Counted from the stretch's first letter, positions 52,587 to 62,843 are shown. The stretch is 64,000 bases of DNA from Salinimicrobium terrae DSM 17865 (GCF_000424665.1 NZ_AUKI01000020.1:1-64000), one strand, 5' to 3'. The notes: a model not told the origin generated them from the sequence alone. Translations and numbers: made by a program.

Positions 52587-55500
52587 TTAGAACTCCAGTT
52601 CATGCTTTGGGTCAATGTGCTCATAATCTGCAACCATCAACTCTTCATAATTATTCTTTCCGGTTTTGGTAAACTTCTCTTCAAGACGTACAAAGATCAT
52701 GAACACCACCGGCACGATCACCAGCGTAAGGAACAGGGAAGACAACAATCCTCCAATGATCACAATCGCCAGACCGTTACTCATCTCTGCCGCTGCACCA
52801 GATGCGAGCGCAATTGGCAACATCCCGAATACCATTGCAATGGTAGTCATCAAAATGGGACGTAAACGGGCATGGTTCGCCTGGATCAATGCCTCACGGA
52901 TCTTCTCCCCGTGTGCCAGCCTGTGGTTGGCAAAATCTACCAATAAAATGGCATTTTTGGCAACCAATCCAATAAGCATGATAATCCCAAGAATGGTGAA
53001 AATGTTCAAACTGTTATTGGTAAGTGCCAGTGCCCATAAAGCTCCAATGAAGGATAGCGGAATGGAGAACAATACAATAAAAGGTTTTACAAAGTCATCA
53101 TATAGCACCACCATGATCATATAAACGAGCATAATAGCGGCTAAAAGTGCAATCCCCAAAGTACCGAAACCTTCACTCTGGTTTTCCATGTTTCCACCCC
53201 AGGTCCAGGCTACGCCTTTAGGCTTCTCCACGCTGGCCAGTTTCTCTTCCCATTCCTGGGCTACTGCTCCCGTAGTTCTACCCACAGTTTGCGCCATAAC
53301 GGTTACCGAAGGAGAACGGTCATATCGCTCCAGCAAAGAAGGACCAGATTCATAGCTGATATCTGCAAACTGCGCCAGATTGATCCTTTGTCCCTGGTTA
53401 TTCATAAACTGAATACTCCTTACATCCTCGATGTTATTACTCGAAGTTTCATCAAAAATGATATTGATGTCATATTCGGTACTTCCGGTACGGAATTTAT
53501 TGTCTGTATTTCCACTGAAGGCCGTACGTAAGGTTTGTCCCACCACGGCAACATTAAGGCCTAATGAAGCCATTTTGTCCCGTTCTACATTTACTGAAAT
53601 TTCAGGATTTCCTTCCTCCACACTCATATCAATTTCAGTAGCTCCGTCAATATTTTTCAGGAGGTTTTCAGCCGCTTCAGCATAAGCCATCGCATCTTCA
53701 AAACTGTCCCCGGTAATGGTCATTTGCAGCGGTGCCTGTTCTGCACCAATAATTCCCATGGGCACGGTAGTTACCTTGGCTCCTACCAGCTCCTGCTCAA
53801 GGGCGCGGGTTAGTTTAGCTGCAAAAACGTTGGTCTTATCTTCTCTTTCAGATTTATCGACAAGAGTAACATTGATTTCAGACTTGTAATTCGTAGCCTG
53901 GGCTCCTCCCATTCCGCCGCTACTTGACTGGCCTACTGTGGTGATCATCCGTTCCACTTCGGGCAGTTGAGAAAGATAATTTTCGGCCTGCTGCGTGATA
54001 AAGTTCGTTTCCTCAATAGAGGCGTCTTTATCTATTTCAAGTTGTACAAGAAACTCCCCCCTGTCTGTCCTCGGAAAGAAATCTGAACCTATATATCCCA
54101 TGGCTACTAAAGCAATAGAGCTAACAAATAAAACAGACACCACAAGAAAAGTCTTGATCTTGTTATCAAGTGACCAGTTAAGAATCTTGGTAACCTCTTC
54201 AGTAAACCAGGTAAGACCGGCTTCGAATTTGTGGATGATCTTTCCGAAGAAAGAGTCTCCGCTAATCAATTCCAGCTTTCCATATCTTGAGAAAAGCCAT
54301 GGCACCACAGTAAAGGAAACCAGTAATGACAACAAAGTTGCGATGATCACGGTCACACAAAATTGTGCAATAATATTAGCAACAAGCCCGGAACTCAAGG
54401 CGATTGGGAGGAATACCACCACAATTACAAGAGTGATCGCAGTTACGGTAAATCCAATCTCCTTGGAACCGTCATAGGCAGCGCGAACTTTATTTTTACC
54501 CATTTCCATGTGCCGGTGAATGTTCTCGATCACCACAATTGCATCATCCACGAGGATACCTACTACTAATGAAAGTGCCAGTAAACTCATAAGGTTCAAA
54601 CTGTAACCCAGGAGCAACATTCCAATAAAAGTCGCGATAAGCGAAGTGGGAATGGCCACCATCACGATAAGTGCGTTCCTGTAACTGTGCAGGAAGAAAA
54701 GCATCACAAATGCCACCAGCGCTACCGCGATCAAAAGATCTTTGATCACAGAATCTGCCGCAGCAAGGGTAAAAGTGGAGGTGTCATTCGCCATGGTAAG
54801 TTTAACTCCCTGCTCTGCGTATTGTTCTTCCAATTCGGTCATTTTCTCCTGTACAAGTTCACTCACGGTCACCGCATTGGCATCCGTTTGTTTTTGAACC
54901 TGCAGCAAAATGGTACTTTGGCGGTCAATTCTTGCGATCTTCTCAGTTTTCTTCTGAGTATCCTGAACTTCAGCAACATCGGTTAACCTGATATTCTGAC
55001 CATTCTGAGAAGCGATGACCAAATTTCTTAGCTCATCTACACTCTGGATCTTTCCCGAAAGTCGGATAAGCGTGGTATTTTCCCTGGTGGTAATATTTCC
55101 GGTAGGAAAATCCAGGTTGGAGGCGCTAATGATCTGCTGTACCATAGGTACGGTAAGTCCGTAACCTTCCAGCTTGTTAGGGTCGAGATTCACTCTTATT
55201 TCCCTTTCCTGTCCCCCAACCATGTTTACCTGGGCTACCCCGGAAAGTCGGGAGAAAGCCGGCTGGATCTTTTGATCGATAAGCTCATAAAGCTCATTTT
55301 CTGAAAGATTCGCTGTTACTCCGAGACTCACAATAGGTAAGTCTGAAAGGGAGAACTGAGAGAGCGATGGCTCTTCAATATCTTCAGGCAGATCTGAGCG
55401 AATAGAATTTATTTTACGCTGCGCTTCATTCAGTAAGAAATCCACATCGGCGTCGTTGTTGAACTGAATGGTCACTACAGACAAGCTTTCGAAAGAACTG

Positions 55501-55745
55501 GTCTGGATCTTCTTGATGTTTTCAAGGGAAGAAACCGCATCCTCGACTTTTCGGGAAACTGTATTCTCCACCTCGGCTGGTGATGCTCCCGGATAGATCG
55601 TCATCACGGTCACCACCTTAATTTCCATTTTTGGGATCAACTCATAATTGAGCTGACTATAGCTGAAAAGTCCGCCAATGATTAGTAATGCAAGCATTAC
55701 GATCACCAGGCTGGGCCTTTTTATAGATACTTCTGCTAATTTCAT
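52587..55745 (-). CDS. RND efflux transporter, inner-membrane pump (AcrB type)
   Basis: 1052 aa HAE1/AcrB-like pump with 12 TM helices in two halves: TM1 LVIVMLALLIIGGLFSYSQL, then after the first periplasmic loop LLIAVALVAFVMLFFLHSYRNALIVMVAIPTSLIATFIGMLLLGYSLN, TM4 region LSLVVGILVDDAIVVIENI with the proton-relay acidic pair, and the matching second half ending LFLTLVIVPVVFMIFV. It exports drugs or lipophilic compounds using the proton gradient. It is 4 bp after the membrane-fusion gene. Confidence 0.95.
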   Translation of the reverse strand: MKLAEVSIKRPSLVIVMLALLIIGGLFSYSQLNYELIPKMEIKVVTVMTIYPGASPAEVENTVSRKVEDAVSSLENIKKIQTSSFESLSVVTIQFNNDADVDFLLNEAQRKINSIRSDLPEDIEEPSLSQFSLSDLPIVSLGVTANLSENELYELIDQKIQPAFSRLSGVAQVNMVGGQEREIRVNLDPNKLEGYGLTVPMVQQIISASNLDFPTGNITTRENTTLIRLSGKIQSVDELRNLVIASQNGQNIRLTDVAEVQDTQKKTEKIARIDRQSTILLQVQKQTDANAVTVSELVQEKMTELEEQYAEQGVKLTMANDTSTFTLAAADSVIKDLLIAVALVAFVMLFFLHSYRNALIVMVAIPTSLIATFIGMLLLGYSLNLMSLLALSLVVGILVDDAIVVIENIHRHMEMGKNKVRAAYDGSKEIGFTVTAITLVIVVVFLPIALSSGLVANIIAQFCVTVIIATLLSLLVSFTVVPWLFSRYGKLELISGDSFFGKIIHKFEAGLTWFTEEVTKILNWSLDNKIKTFLVVSVLFVSSIALVAMGYIGSDFFPRTDRGEFLVQLEIDKDASIEETNFITQQAENYLSQLPEVERMITTVGQSSSGGMGGAQATNYKSEINVTLVDKSEREDKTNVFAAKLTRALEQELVGAKVTTVPMGIIGAEQAPLQMTITGDSFEDAMAYAEAAENLLKNIDGATEIDMSVEEGNPEISVNVERDKMASLGLNVAVVGQTLRTAFSGNTDNKFRTGSTEYDINIIFDETSSNNIEDVRSIQFMNNQGQRINLAQFADISYESGPSLLERYDRSPSVTVMAQTVGRTTGAVAQEWEEKLASVEKPKGVAWTWGGNMENQSEGFGTLGIALLAAIMLVYMIMVVLYDDFVKPFIVLFSIPLSFIGALWALALTNNSLNIFTILGIIMLIGLVAKNAILLVDFANHRLAHGEKIREALIQANHARLRPILMTTIAMVFGMLPIALASGAAAEMSNGLAIVIIGGLLSSLFLTLVIVPVVFMIFVRLEEKFTKTGKNNYEELMVADYEHIDPKHELEF

Positions 55746-55749
55746 TTTC

Positions 55750-56805
55750 TTACTTTATAATAGTTACCGCAGTATTATCGGCAAGGTTTATTTGTCCACT
55801 GGTAACAACCACATCTCCTTCATTTAATCCGGCAGTAACCTGGACTTTATTTCCGTAGTTTATTCCTGTCTGGATCTCTTTTAGTTTCGCGGTTCCGTTT
55901 TCTACGACAAACACCAGGTTGTCACTTACACTGCCAACAAAGGCCTCTCTTGGAATGATAAGTACATTGTCATCCCCAGACTGGTTAAAGACTGCGGTCG
56001 CATACATTCCTGCTCTTCGGCTTCTTTCAGAATTATCTACAGTGATCTCTACAGGGAACTTTAATGCACCGGTGGAAGCAGGAGCTATAAATGTGAGCTT
56101 ACCTTTAATGGTGTCCTTAGTCACACTGGGCACCACATTCACCGTATCTCCTGGCTGCAGGCGGCTTACCAAAGCTTCATCAACTTCTACCCTTAATTTT
56201 AGAGAGGAAATGTTTACTACTTCCACGATAGGCGTACCGGCACCTACTACCATTCCAACTTCTACCATTTTCTTATTCACAATTCCATTGGTCTTAGAGC
56301 GAACACTGGTATCTCCGGAACTTATTTTTGCAGATTCATACTGGGCTCTTGCATTTTGCACCTGCAGACGTGCCTGGTCAAGCTGAACTGCAGTGACACC
56401 ACCGGTTTTGTAAGCCGCTTCATATCTGTCAAAAGTGGAAATTGCATTATCTAAATTTGCTTTCGCATTGTTCACATTTACATTGATCTTATCTCCCGAA
56501 AGTTTTGCGATCACCTGTCCTGCTTTCACTTCACTCCCCTCTTCCACGTAAATAGCTACAACCTGTCCGCCCATTTCTGCGGAAATATTTGTACGCGTTT
56601 CGGGCTGGAAGGTTCCATTTACAGTGAATTGTCCGTTGATGCTTTCACTTTGAGCAGTTGCAGTCCTTACAGCAACTTCTGTATTCTTTTGTGCTACAAT
56701 ATCAAGTTCTGCTTCGTTGTTGCTCTTGTTATTCTGAAGGATTAGAAAGAAAGCTACAGCAACTCCTGCCAAAGCTATTATGGTGATGATGGTTTTCTTT
56801 TTCAT
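55750..56805 (-). CDS. RND efflux membrane-fusion protein (AcrA type)
   Basis: 351 aa. N-terminal membrane anchor (TIITIIALAGVAVAFFLIL), a lipoyl-like half (GGQVVAIYVEEGSEVKAGQVIAKLSGDKI), an alpha hairpin (ANLDNAISTFDRYEAAYKTGGVTAVQLDQARLQVQNARAQYE), the second lipoyl half (VRSKTNGIVNKKMVEVGMVVGAGTPI) and a beta-barrel and C-terminal domain. It bridges the pump and the TolC-like channel. It lies 1 bp after the TolC-like gene. Confidence 0.94.
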   Translation of the reverse strand: MKKKTIITIIALAGVAVAFFLILQNNKSNNEAELDIVAQKNTEVAVRTATAQSESINGQFTVNGTFQPETRTNISAEMGGQVVAIYVEEGSEVKAGQVIAKLSGDKINVNVNNAKANLDNAISTFDRYEAAYKTGGVTAVQLDQARLQVQNARAQYESAKISSGDTSVRSKTNGIVNKKMVEVGMVVGAGTPIVEVVNISSLKLRVEVDEALVSRLQPGDTVNVVPSVTKDTIKGKLTFIAPASTGALKFPVEITVDNSERSRRAGMYATAVFNQSGDDNVLIIPREAFVGSVSDNLVFVVENGTAKLKEIQTGINYGNKVQVTAGLNEGDVVVTSGQINLADNTAVTIIK

Positions 56806-56806
56806 T

Positions 56807-58147
56807 TTATAGTGTATTATTAGTAAGTGTTTCTAGTTGTCCCTGTGACCTTAACAGTTGTACTTCGGCAAGTTTATATTCCAGCCTGGCGTTGGTAAGA
56901 TTATTCATTGCCGCTGCAAGATCTCTCTCCACATCCAGCATATCATTGAGGCTGGCCAAACCAAGACCGTAATTGTTTTGTGTATCTTCCAGTACTTCCC
57001 TGGCCAGTGCCACGTTCTCTTCCTGAATTTTAATGGTAAGCAGGCTGTTCTCTAACTGTGCAACTGCATTAACGTATGCTAACTCCATTGCCAGTTTTGT
57101 CTCTTTTAGATCTTCCCGTGCTTTTTCAATTTCGATCTGGTTTTGTTTTACCCTGGATCTGGTTGCGCCTCCGTTAAAGATGGGAATGCTAATATTTACG
57201 CCCACAGCTGCAAGGTCTGACCAGTACACGCCTTTATCCTCTCCATTTCCTGCCGGAAAAACATCTCCCTGTCCCAACCAGCCGTAATTAGCAATAAGCG
57301 CTGCGGAAGGGTAATATTCAGCCTGACTCGCTTTCTTTTGCCAGTTAAGAAGCTCCAGTTGTTTGTTCAAAAGCTGAAGTTCGGTTCTTTCAATACCTCC
57401 AATACTGGTTTCCGGTAGAATCACCGGATCAAATGTTTGTTCCGGCAGACTAATCTGCTGTCCAATAGGCATTCCTATCATGAACTTTAAGGCATTCTCG
57501 CTCAAGGCCACCGAATTTAACACCTGCTGCCCATTCGCAACCAGATTGTTAAGAGCTACTTTGCTGCGGTCATAGTCTATTTTCTTAGCCAATCCATTTT
57601 CAAACAGACCCTGGACAATTTCCACAGTCTGCTCTGTTAGTTCCAGATTAGTTTGCACGTTTTCAAGCATTTGCTGTGCCTGGTATACCTGATAATAGGC
57701 ATTTGCCACCCGCTCAATAATTTCTTCATTGGTGAGTTGGGCGTTGAGCTGGTAAAATTCCTTGGTGGATTTTGCGGCCTTTAATCCTGTAAATAAGTGC
57801 TGATTGAAAAGCGTTTGTGTTAACTGCGCGTTCGCATTTGAAGTCCATTCTTTACCAAAAGCCACGGCTATATCCTGGCCCGGCATTCCAAAAATCTCCC
57901 CCGGAAGTACATTCTCCTGTAAAAGCGGATTGTAAGTCGCATTGGCACTTCCCGACAGGTTAGGCAGAGCATTTGCCCGTACTTCTTCAATCTGTGCATC
58001 GGCTTTTCTTATATCCAGTCGTGCCTTTTCAGCTTCTGCTTTATGCTCCAGTGCGAATGCCACCGCCTCTGGAAGGTTTAGCTCCACGGGATCCTGGGCA
58101 AAGGCGATACCGGAAGTAAAGAGCAAACCAATTAATAAATTTTTCAT
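56807..58147 (-). CDS. TolC family outer-membrane efflux channel
   Basis: 446 aa from the Met that starts a clear signal peptide (MKNLLIGLLFTSGIAFAQ); an upstream in-frame ATG at 58204 lies in the promoter and is not used. Long heptad-rich helices with the TolC repeat pattern (NLPEAVAFALEHKAEAEKARLDIRKADAQIEEVRANALPNLSGS ... and later ANYGWLGQGDVFP and INIPIFNGGATRSRVKQ) give the outer-membrane tunnel. It is the first gene of the tripartite efflux operon. Confidence 0.94.
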   Translation of the reverse strand: MKNLLIGLLFTSGIAFAQDPVELNLPEAVAFALEHKAEAEKARLDIRKADAQIEEVRANALPNLSGSANATYNPLLQENVLPGEIFGMPGQDIAVAFGKEWTSNANAQLTQTLFNQHLFTGLKAAKSTKEFYQLNAQLTNEEIIERVANAYYQVYQAQQMLENVQTNLELTEQTVEIVQGLFENGLAKKIDYDRSKVALNNLVANGQQVLNSVALSENALKFMIGMPIGQQISLPEQTFDPVILPETSIGGIERTELQLLNKQLELLNWQKKASQAEYYPSAALIANYGWLGQGDVFPAGNGEDKGVYWSDLAAVGVNISIPIFNGGATRSRVKQNQIEIEKAREDLKETKLAMELAYVNAVAQLENSLLTIKIQEENVALAREVLEDTQNNYGLGLASLNDMLDVERDLAAAMNNLTNARLEYKLAEVQLLRSQGQLETLTNNTL

Positions 58148-58189
58148 TCCAAATTTTGTTTTTGATTCTTTGATCGTGTAAGACGGATG

Positions 58190-58243
58190 CAAAGATAAGA
58201 CCAAAATAAACTAAAAAACCAAAAAAGTTTCATAGTTTATTTT
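58190..58243 (-). promoter_or_regulatory. Promoter and operator of the RND efflux operon
   Basis: Minus-strand TATCTTTG (58190-58197) with TTTG at 58220-58223, spacer 22. An 11/11 inverted repeat AAAATAAACTA (58203-58213) / TAGTTTATTTT (58233-58243) encloses the -33 box. The TetR regulator downstream is the obvious candidate to bind it. Confidence 0.65.
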
Positions 58244-58496
58244 ATTGAAAATGAAATGATTAAAATTGATCTGATAATTCCGAAATATTAAATAACCGGA
58301 TTGAACTACGAATTTTTTCGAACTCTGCTTCCGGAAGGAATTCACAGGAAGCTGAAGAGCCTTTACTATAACCGATGAGTCAAGAAAAAAACGAATAAAT
58401 AATGTGGTAAAATCAAAATAGTGAAGCAAAGAACCGGCGAACAGCAAAAAAATTATTCCTGATAAAAGGCTTTGCGCCAGATTACAAATTTAAATC

Positions 58497-60056
58497 TCAG
58501 GTCCTGTACTTAAATAATGCAAGCTCCTGTATCAACGTTCGGTTTTCCAATCCACCGGCAAGTGCCCCTGTTGTCACTCCCACGGTACTAATGAAAACCG
58601 CGAGTCGGATCTTATCAATCAGAGTTACGTCCGGTTTGTTAAGAGTGGGCCAGGTGGTGATCAAATCTGTAGGAAATACATAAACCTCAATGATCATCAT
58701 GAGTCCGCCTACCATGATGAATAACCCTATACATGCCAGGAAGATACTGGTGTAGATGACTGTATTGGCTACCGCAAGATGCTCAGTCAGGGAACGTTTT
58801 TCCTTCATTGGCAGGAACAGGTTCTGCACACGTACCAAATAAAAACTTGCAAACATTATACTTATCACTGCAAAGAAAGCCGCAGTTCCATTGGTAAGTC
58901 CCAGTCCCACATCCCAAATCTCTGCTGTAAAAACCAGGATCAATGCTGGTGCAACTGCAGCTGTTGCGAGGTTTGGCAGGGAAAATGGAAGTAAAATAGC
59001 CCAATTCCTGATCAAAGGTTTGAAGAACTTTCCCGGATGCCTTAAAGTCATAAGAAGATGAAAAATAAAGGTTTCTAAAACATTTCCATTTCTCAGTTCC
59101 CGATCGGGCATCTTACCGGAATATTTTTTCAGGTACTGCCTTTCAGAAGCATTGAAGATCGGAATTTCCGAAATCTTCTCCACGTATTGGAATGTTCGCA
59201 TGACCCTACTGTCCCCGGACACACGATGTGGAAGTCCTAGAATATGTCCGCAAAGATGAAGGAAAAGGGTCGCAATATTTAACTTTACTTCGGGATGATG
59301 TAATTCCCTGGAATCTTTTCTTCGCGTTGTGGTAATAAATTGTCTGGTGGAAATCACCATCATTCATGTAACCTCAGAACTTAATCCTGCCTGTATTTTG
59401 TTCTTACTGGAAGTTAGGGGCACATCGGTTATTACACAAACCATATCGTAAGGTCCTTCTGCCATTTTTAAACTTGCCCGATCCAGAAAGTCTGATGCAC
59501 TCCTTGGATTGTCATTTTCAAGTTTTATTTTATCTGCAATATCAAAGAACCACGGAATAGAAGTTGACCTGATAAGTTCTTCTTTTGTAAGCTTACCTAT
59601 CTCTATAGCTAATATTTCGAGTTGATCTGATCTTCCTTCTTTACCGGATGCTATTAAGAATCCCACATTCATTTCCGGAGTCGGCTGTGGGCCCTGAGCT
59701 TCCTGTAAGGCCGAGAAGAATCTTTTACCCGAAGTAAGAGCCCTAATGATATTGGTGGAATTAATAAGCCGCACTGAACTTAAAATACGAACCGCATAAA
59801 ATATGCGTAGCACCCTAAAAGCAGGGATGATTAAAGCAATTAATGTTATGATGTTATTTTTGAGATATTCTTTTTTCCTTGGGGCCAGGTAGACCTTTAG
59901 CGCGAATTCCAGGATAAAAGCGACCCAGATGCAGTAGATAATGATTTCCTGTGTGGCCGACAAACCTTTTACCAGCTCCAGAATAAAAAAATAGAGCCAC
60001 ACCATGGCCAAAACGAACATCGGAACCTCCAATTGTTCTTCAAGTTTGTAGAACAA
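58497..60056 (-). pseudogene. Voltage-sensor-like/zincin-like membrane protein split by an in-frame TGA
   Basis: Two adjacent frames are one gene: codons 1-230 (60056-59367), TGA at 59366-59364, then 288 codons in the same frame to 58497; 519 residues if TGA were CGA (Arg). N-terminal part: four TM segments like an ion-channel sensor, with an S4-like FRVLRIFYAVRILSSVRL. Middle: VCVITDVPLTSSKNKIQAGLSSEVT, stop, MMVISTRQF ... HLCGHILGLPH, a metzincin-like HxxxHxxGxxH motif whose catalytic Glu is Leu. C-terminal part: four TM helices. No named family. A C-to-T change in one CGA codon would explain the stop. Confidence 0.75.
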
Positions 60057-60362
60057 TCTGTATTTTTTTTCTTTTACTGTCCATCTTCAGAAAAGTTAAG
60101 CTTTTCTGCTGTTGAAGATGTTAAATAAGTTGTAAATGAACATTTTATTTCTTCAGAAATGGAGCTCTTGAAATATGTATATCAGACCAAAAGACCTAAG
60201 TGATTACGACTTTTAAATTAATGTATATTAAGGAGTTATAAGTCAAAGTCAGACAAATAAGATTTCAAGCTTCATAAATATCTTTCAAAAACATCATTTT
60301 TGACTCCTCTGCTCCAGCAAATTTTATAGAGAGCTAGTCTCTTTTCAGGAAATAGCTGAGAT
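60057..60362. other. Gap without a gene
   Basis: About 305 bp. The only feature seen is a palindrome TCAAAAATGATGTTTTTGA on the minus strand (60285-60303), related to the recurrent AAAATGNCATTTT motif, placed where the transcript of the lipoprotein gene (to the right, leftward) would end. Confidence 0.5.
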
Positions 60363-60794
60363 TTAGTTCATCCGCCTTTCCTCCATTCTCTCCCGCATCT
60401 CCCCATACATTGCAGTGTCACGTTCCACCATGTTCATAATATTCTGCATCATTTGTTCCCTTCTTGCAGGATCGCGGAGCAACATACTGTCCTGGTCAAT
60501 AACAGCATAGAGCCCTACTAAAACGGAATCAATAACTTCAGGATCTGCCATCATGGTTGCTTCTACCTGTTCCCTAGTGTAGATGTTCCGCATCATTTGC
60601 CGGTTATCACGCATCTCGTCCAAAAATTCATTGAAAAGTTCTTCATCGGCCAATATTTGTTGATAAACTTCCTCCCTTTGCTCTTCATTATCTAAAAGAT
60701 TTACCTCCCGTTCCTGTTCTTCACAGGACACGAAGATCGGAGAAATGATCAAACACAGAATGGCTACTAAATGGCTGGAATTTAAGTTCTTCAT
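60363..60794 (-). CDS. Predicted lipoprotein, acidic and helical
   Basis: 143 aa. Signal peptide SSHLVAILCLIISPIFVSC with lipobox ending at Cys24, then a charged helical domain rich in Met/Arg/Glu (EQREEVYQQILADEELFNEFLDEMRDNRQMMRNI ... RREQMMQNIMNMVERDTAMYGEMRERMEERR). The Met-rich amphipathic helices are like those of small periplasmic proteins of the CpxP/Spy-like outline, but there is no LTxxQ motif, so function is open. Confidence 0.75.
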   Translation of the reverse strand: MKNLNSSHLVAILCLIISPIFVSCEEQEREVNLLDNEEQREEVYQQILADEELFNEFLDEMRDNRQMMRNIYTREQVEATMMADPEVIDSVLVGLYAVIDQDSMLLRDPARREQMMQNIMNMVERDTAMYGEMRERMEERRMN

Positions 60795-61135
60795 TTTAAT
60801 AAATTTTAAATTTTTAGATTATTTCGAGTTGTTGCCGTATCTCCAATTAAATTAAGGATTTTTCAGCTAACCACCTAATTCACCAAATTGGATTTATTTT
60901 CTTCTAAAGAATCTCATTATTTTACTTGTATTCTTCCCTTCTTCCAACCATTTTGTGGATTAAATCCCCATCTTTTTCTGCTGCACCACGATTTATTCTA
61001 CATCACGAAATCCAAACAACCTGATTTCCAAAGGGCTTCCTTTAGGTATGCAAATTGGTACTGCCCCTACAGAGAATTTTCGGAAAGAGAATCACCCTGC
61101 TTAGAAATTAATAACAGAAAAAAATTAAAAATTAA
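60795..61135. other. Gap upstream of the glycosyltransferase
   Basis: About 340 bp. A plus-strand frame at 60888-61139 (83 codons, Phe/His/Pro-rich) overlaps the glycosyltransferase start and looks random. No clear promoter pair is seen. Confidence 0.45.
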
Positions 61136-62611
61136 ATGATAATACGAGCACTTAAATTGCCATCCTCAGCTTTGGCTAAAAAATTTAAAATTGACCATAC
61201 TAATCGACCAAAAGATAATTCAGCAGCTGAAACAGAAAAAGCGCAGGTTTTGGATAATTACCGGAAAGCAAGCTTTACTAAAAGACACCTTTTGACATTA
61301 ACAAGTACTTTTTTACTTCTCCTGGGGGGAGCATTCTCCTTTTACCTGTTGCAGCCTCAATTTGAGGAGATGAATTTAAGCAGGATGAACACATTGAGTG
61401 GAATGATCCTGCTCTTTGTCTCCGGCTTCTTATTGCTGTTCAGGTTGAGCTTTTTAGCATTCATTACCAGGTTGTTCTTTCGTTATAAGCCGGTAAGTTC
61501 TGTTACAGATGAGAAATTACCCACCTGCACTGTTATTGTACCTGCTTATAATGAAGGCAAACAGGTTTATGACACATTGATAAGCTTAACAAACAGCCTG
61601 TACCCGGAAGAAAAGCTGCAATTAATCGCCATTGACGACGGAAGTAAGGATAATACCTGGGACTGGATGCAAAAGGCCAAAGACCTTTTGGGAGACCGTG
61701 TTTCCATTTATCAACAACCAGTCAACCAGGGAAAAAGACATGCGCTTTACCGCGGATTTAACCTTGCAACAGGTGAGGTGTTTATAACAGTAGACAGCGA
61801 TTCAATTGTGGAGAAAGATACTCTGCGTAACCTCGTCTCCCCTTTCGTAACCAATGAAGAATGTGGTGCAGTGGCAGGAAATGTACGTGTGTTAAACAAC
61901 GAAAAAGCGATTATTCCCCGAATGCTGAACGTAAGTTTTGTGTTCAGTTTTGAGTTCATAAGATCTGCGCAGAGTGTACTGGGATCTGTTTTGTGTACTC
62001 CGGGGGCATTGGCAGCCTATCGTCGTAAGGCGGTAATGAATTGCCTGCCGGAATGGATTTCTCAGACGTTTATGGGACAGCCTACAGATATTGGGGAAGA
62101 CAGGGCAATGACCAATATGATCCTTAAGCAAGGTTATCATGTTTTGTTCCAGCGAAATGCCTATGTACTTACCAATATTCCTGAAAAATTCAGCAGTTTA
62201 CATAAAATGTTTACGCGATGGGAAAGAAGTAATGTTCGTGAAAACCTCATGATGACAAAATTTGCTTTTAAGCCTTTTAGAACCGGATCAAGAACGGGCA
62301 CCCGTCTTTTACTGCTGAACCAATGGATGCATATGCTAACAGCTTATCCACTTTTCCTTATTATGATCGTGCTATTGGTTTTACACCCGGTATTATTTAT
62401 TAGCTCTACCCTATTAAGTATCCTTATATTTTCAAGTCTGCCGGCCTTCTTTTATGCTAAAAAATACAATATGGCTGAAGCATTCTGGGCCTACTCCTAC
62501 AGTATTTTCTATACTTTCAGTTTGTTCTGGATCACTCCTTATGCTATGGCCACAGCCAACAGAAGAGGTTGGTTGACCCGGGAACTGCCGGTAAAGAAAC
62601 AAGCTGCATAA
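61136..62611 (+). CDS. GT2 family processive glycosyltransferase (hyaluronan/PgaC-like)
   Basis: 491 aa. Two N-terminal TM helices (about 53-72 and 87-112), then the GT-A domain: DDGS (166-169), DSDS (220-223, metal site), GEDR (about 320, catalytic Asp) and RWERS (361-365, the QxxRW-type motif). Three or four C-terminal TM helices follow (LFLIMIVLLVLHPVLFI and others). This is the layout of hyaluronan synthase, chitin synthase and PgaC, so it probably makes and exports a beta-linked polysaccharide of HexNAc type. No partner export or deacetylase gene is seen nearby. Confidence 0.88.
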   Translation: MIIRALKLPSSALAKKFKIDHTNRPKDNSAAETEKAQVLDNYRKASFTKRHLLTLTSTFLLLLGGAFSFYLLQPQFEEMNLSRMNTLSGMILLFVSGFLLLFRLSFLAFITRLFFRYKPVSSVTDEKLPTCTVIVPAYNEGKQVYDTLISLTNSLYPEEKLQLIAIDDGSKDNTWDWMQKAKDLLGDRVSIYQQPVNQGKRHALYRGFNLATGEVFITVDSDSIVEKDTLRNLVSPFVTNEECGAVAGNVRVLNNEKAIIPRMLNVSFVFSFEFIRSAQSVLGSVLCTPGALAAYRRKAVMNCLPEWISQTFMGQPTDIGEDRAMTNMILKQGYHVLFQRNAYVLTNIPEKFSSLHKMFTRWERSNVRENLMMTKFAFKPFRTGSRTGTRLLLLNQWMHMLTAYPLFLIMIVLLVLHPVLFISSTLLSILIFSSLPAFFYAKKYNMAEAFWAYSYSIFYTFSLFWITPYAMATANRRGWLTRELPVKKQAA

Positions 62612-62843
62612 TTATTTAATCGAAGTTTAGCTCCTCATATTCTGAAGAGGCTGTCTTAAAAGTAAGAAGAAGTCATCCTGAGTTTTTTTAAGGATCCTAA
62701 TAAAAATCAACATCAAATTGAAGTTGAAACAGGTTCAGCTTGAACGAAATACGTTCTTTTTAGACAACCTCTTCAGTTATAAATCTTCGGAAAAACCTTC
62801 CCCAACAGAAGTGTCAAAAACACTATTTTTTAAGATCGTTTTA
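62612..62843. other. Convergent intergenic region with interspersed repeat
   Basis: GTCATCCTGAG ... AAGGATCCT (62674-62697) is a diverged copy of the repeat inserted in mnmE. An AAAACACTATTTTTTAAG variant of the recurrent palindrome lies at 62816-62834, just past the end of the minus-strand exonuclease gene. Confidence 0.55.

Noticed and set aside
58211-58447. 78-codon minus-strand frame upstream of tolC
   Set aside because: Overlaps the efflux promoter/operator and has no resemblance to known proteins.
59364-59366. Selenocysteine codon
   Set aside because: No SECIS-like hairpin noted just downstream, and a CGA-to-TGA transition is simpler.
60888-61139. 83-codon frame before the glycosyltransferase
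   Set aside because: Overlaps the glycosyltransferase start, low-complexity Phe/His/Pro content, no family.
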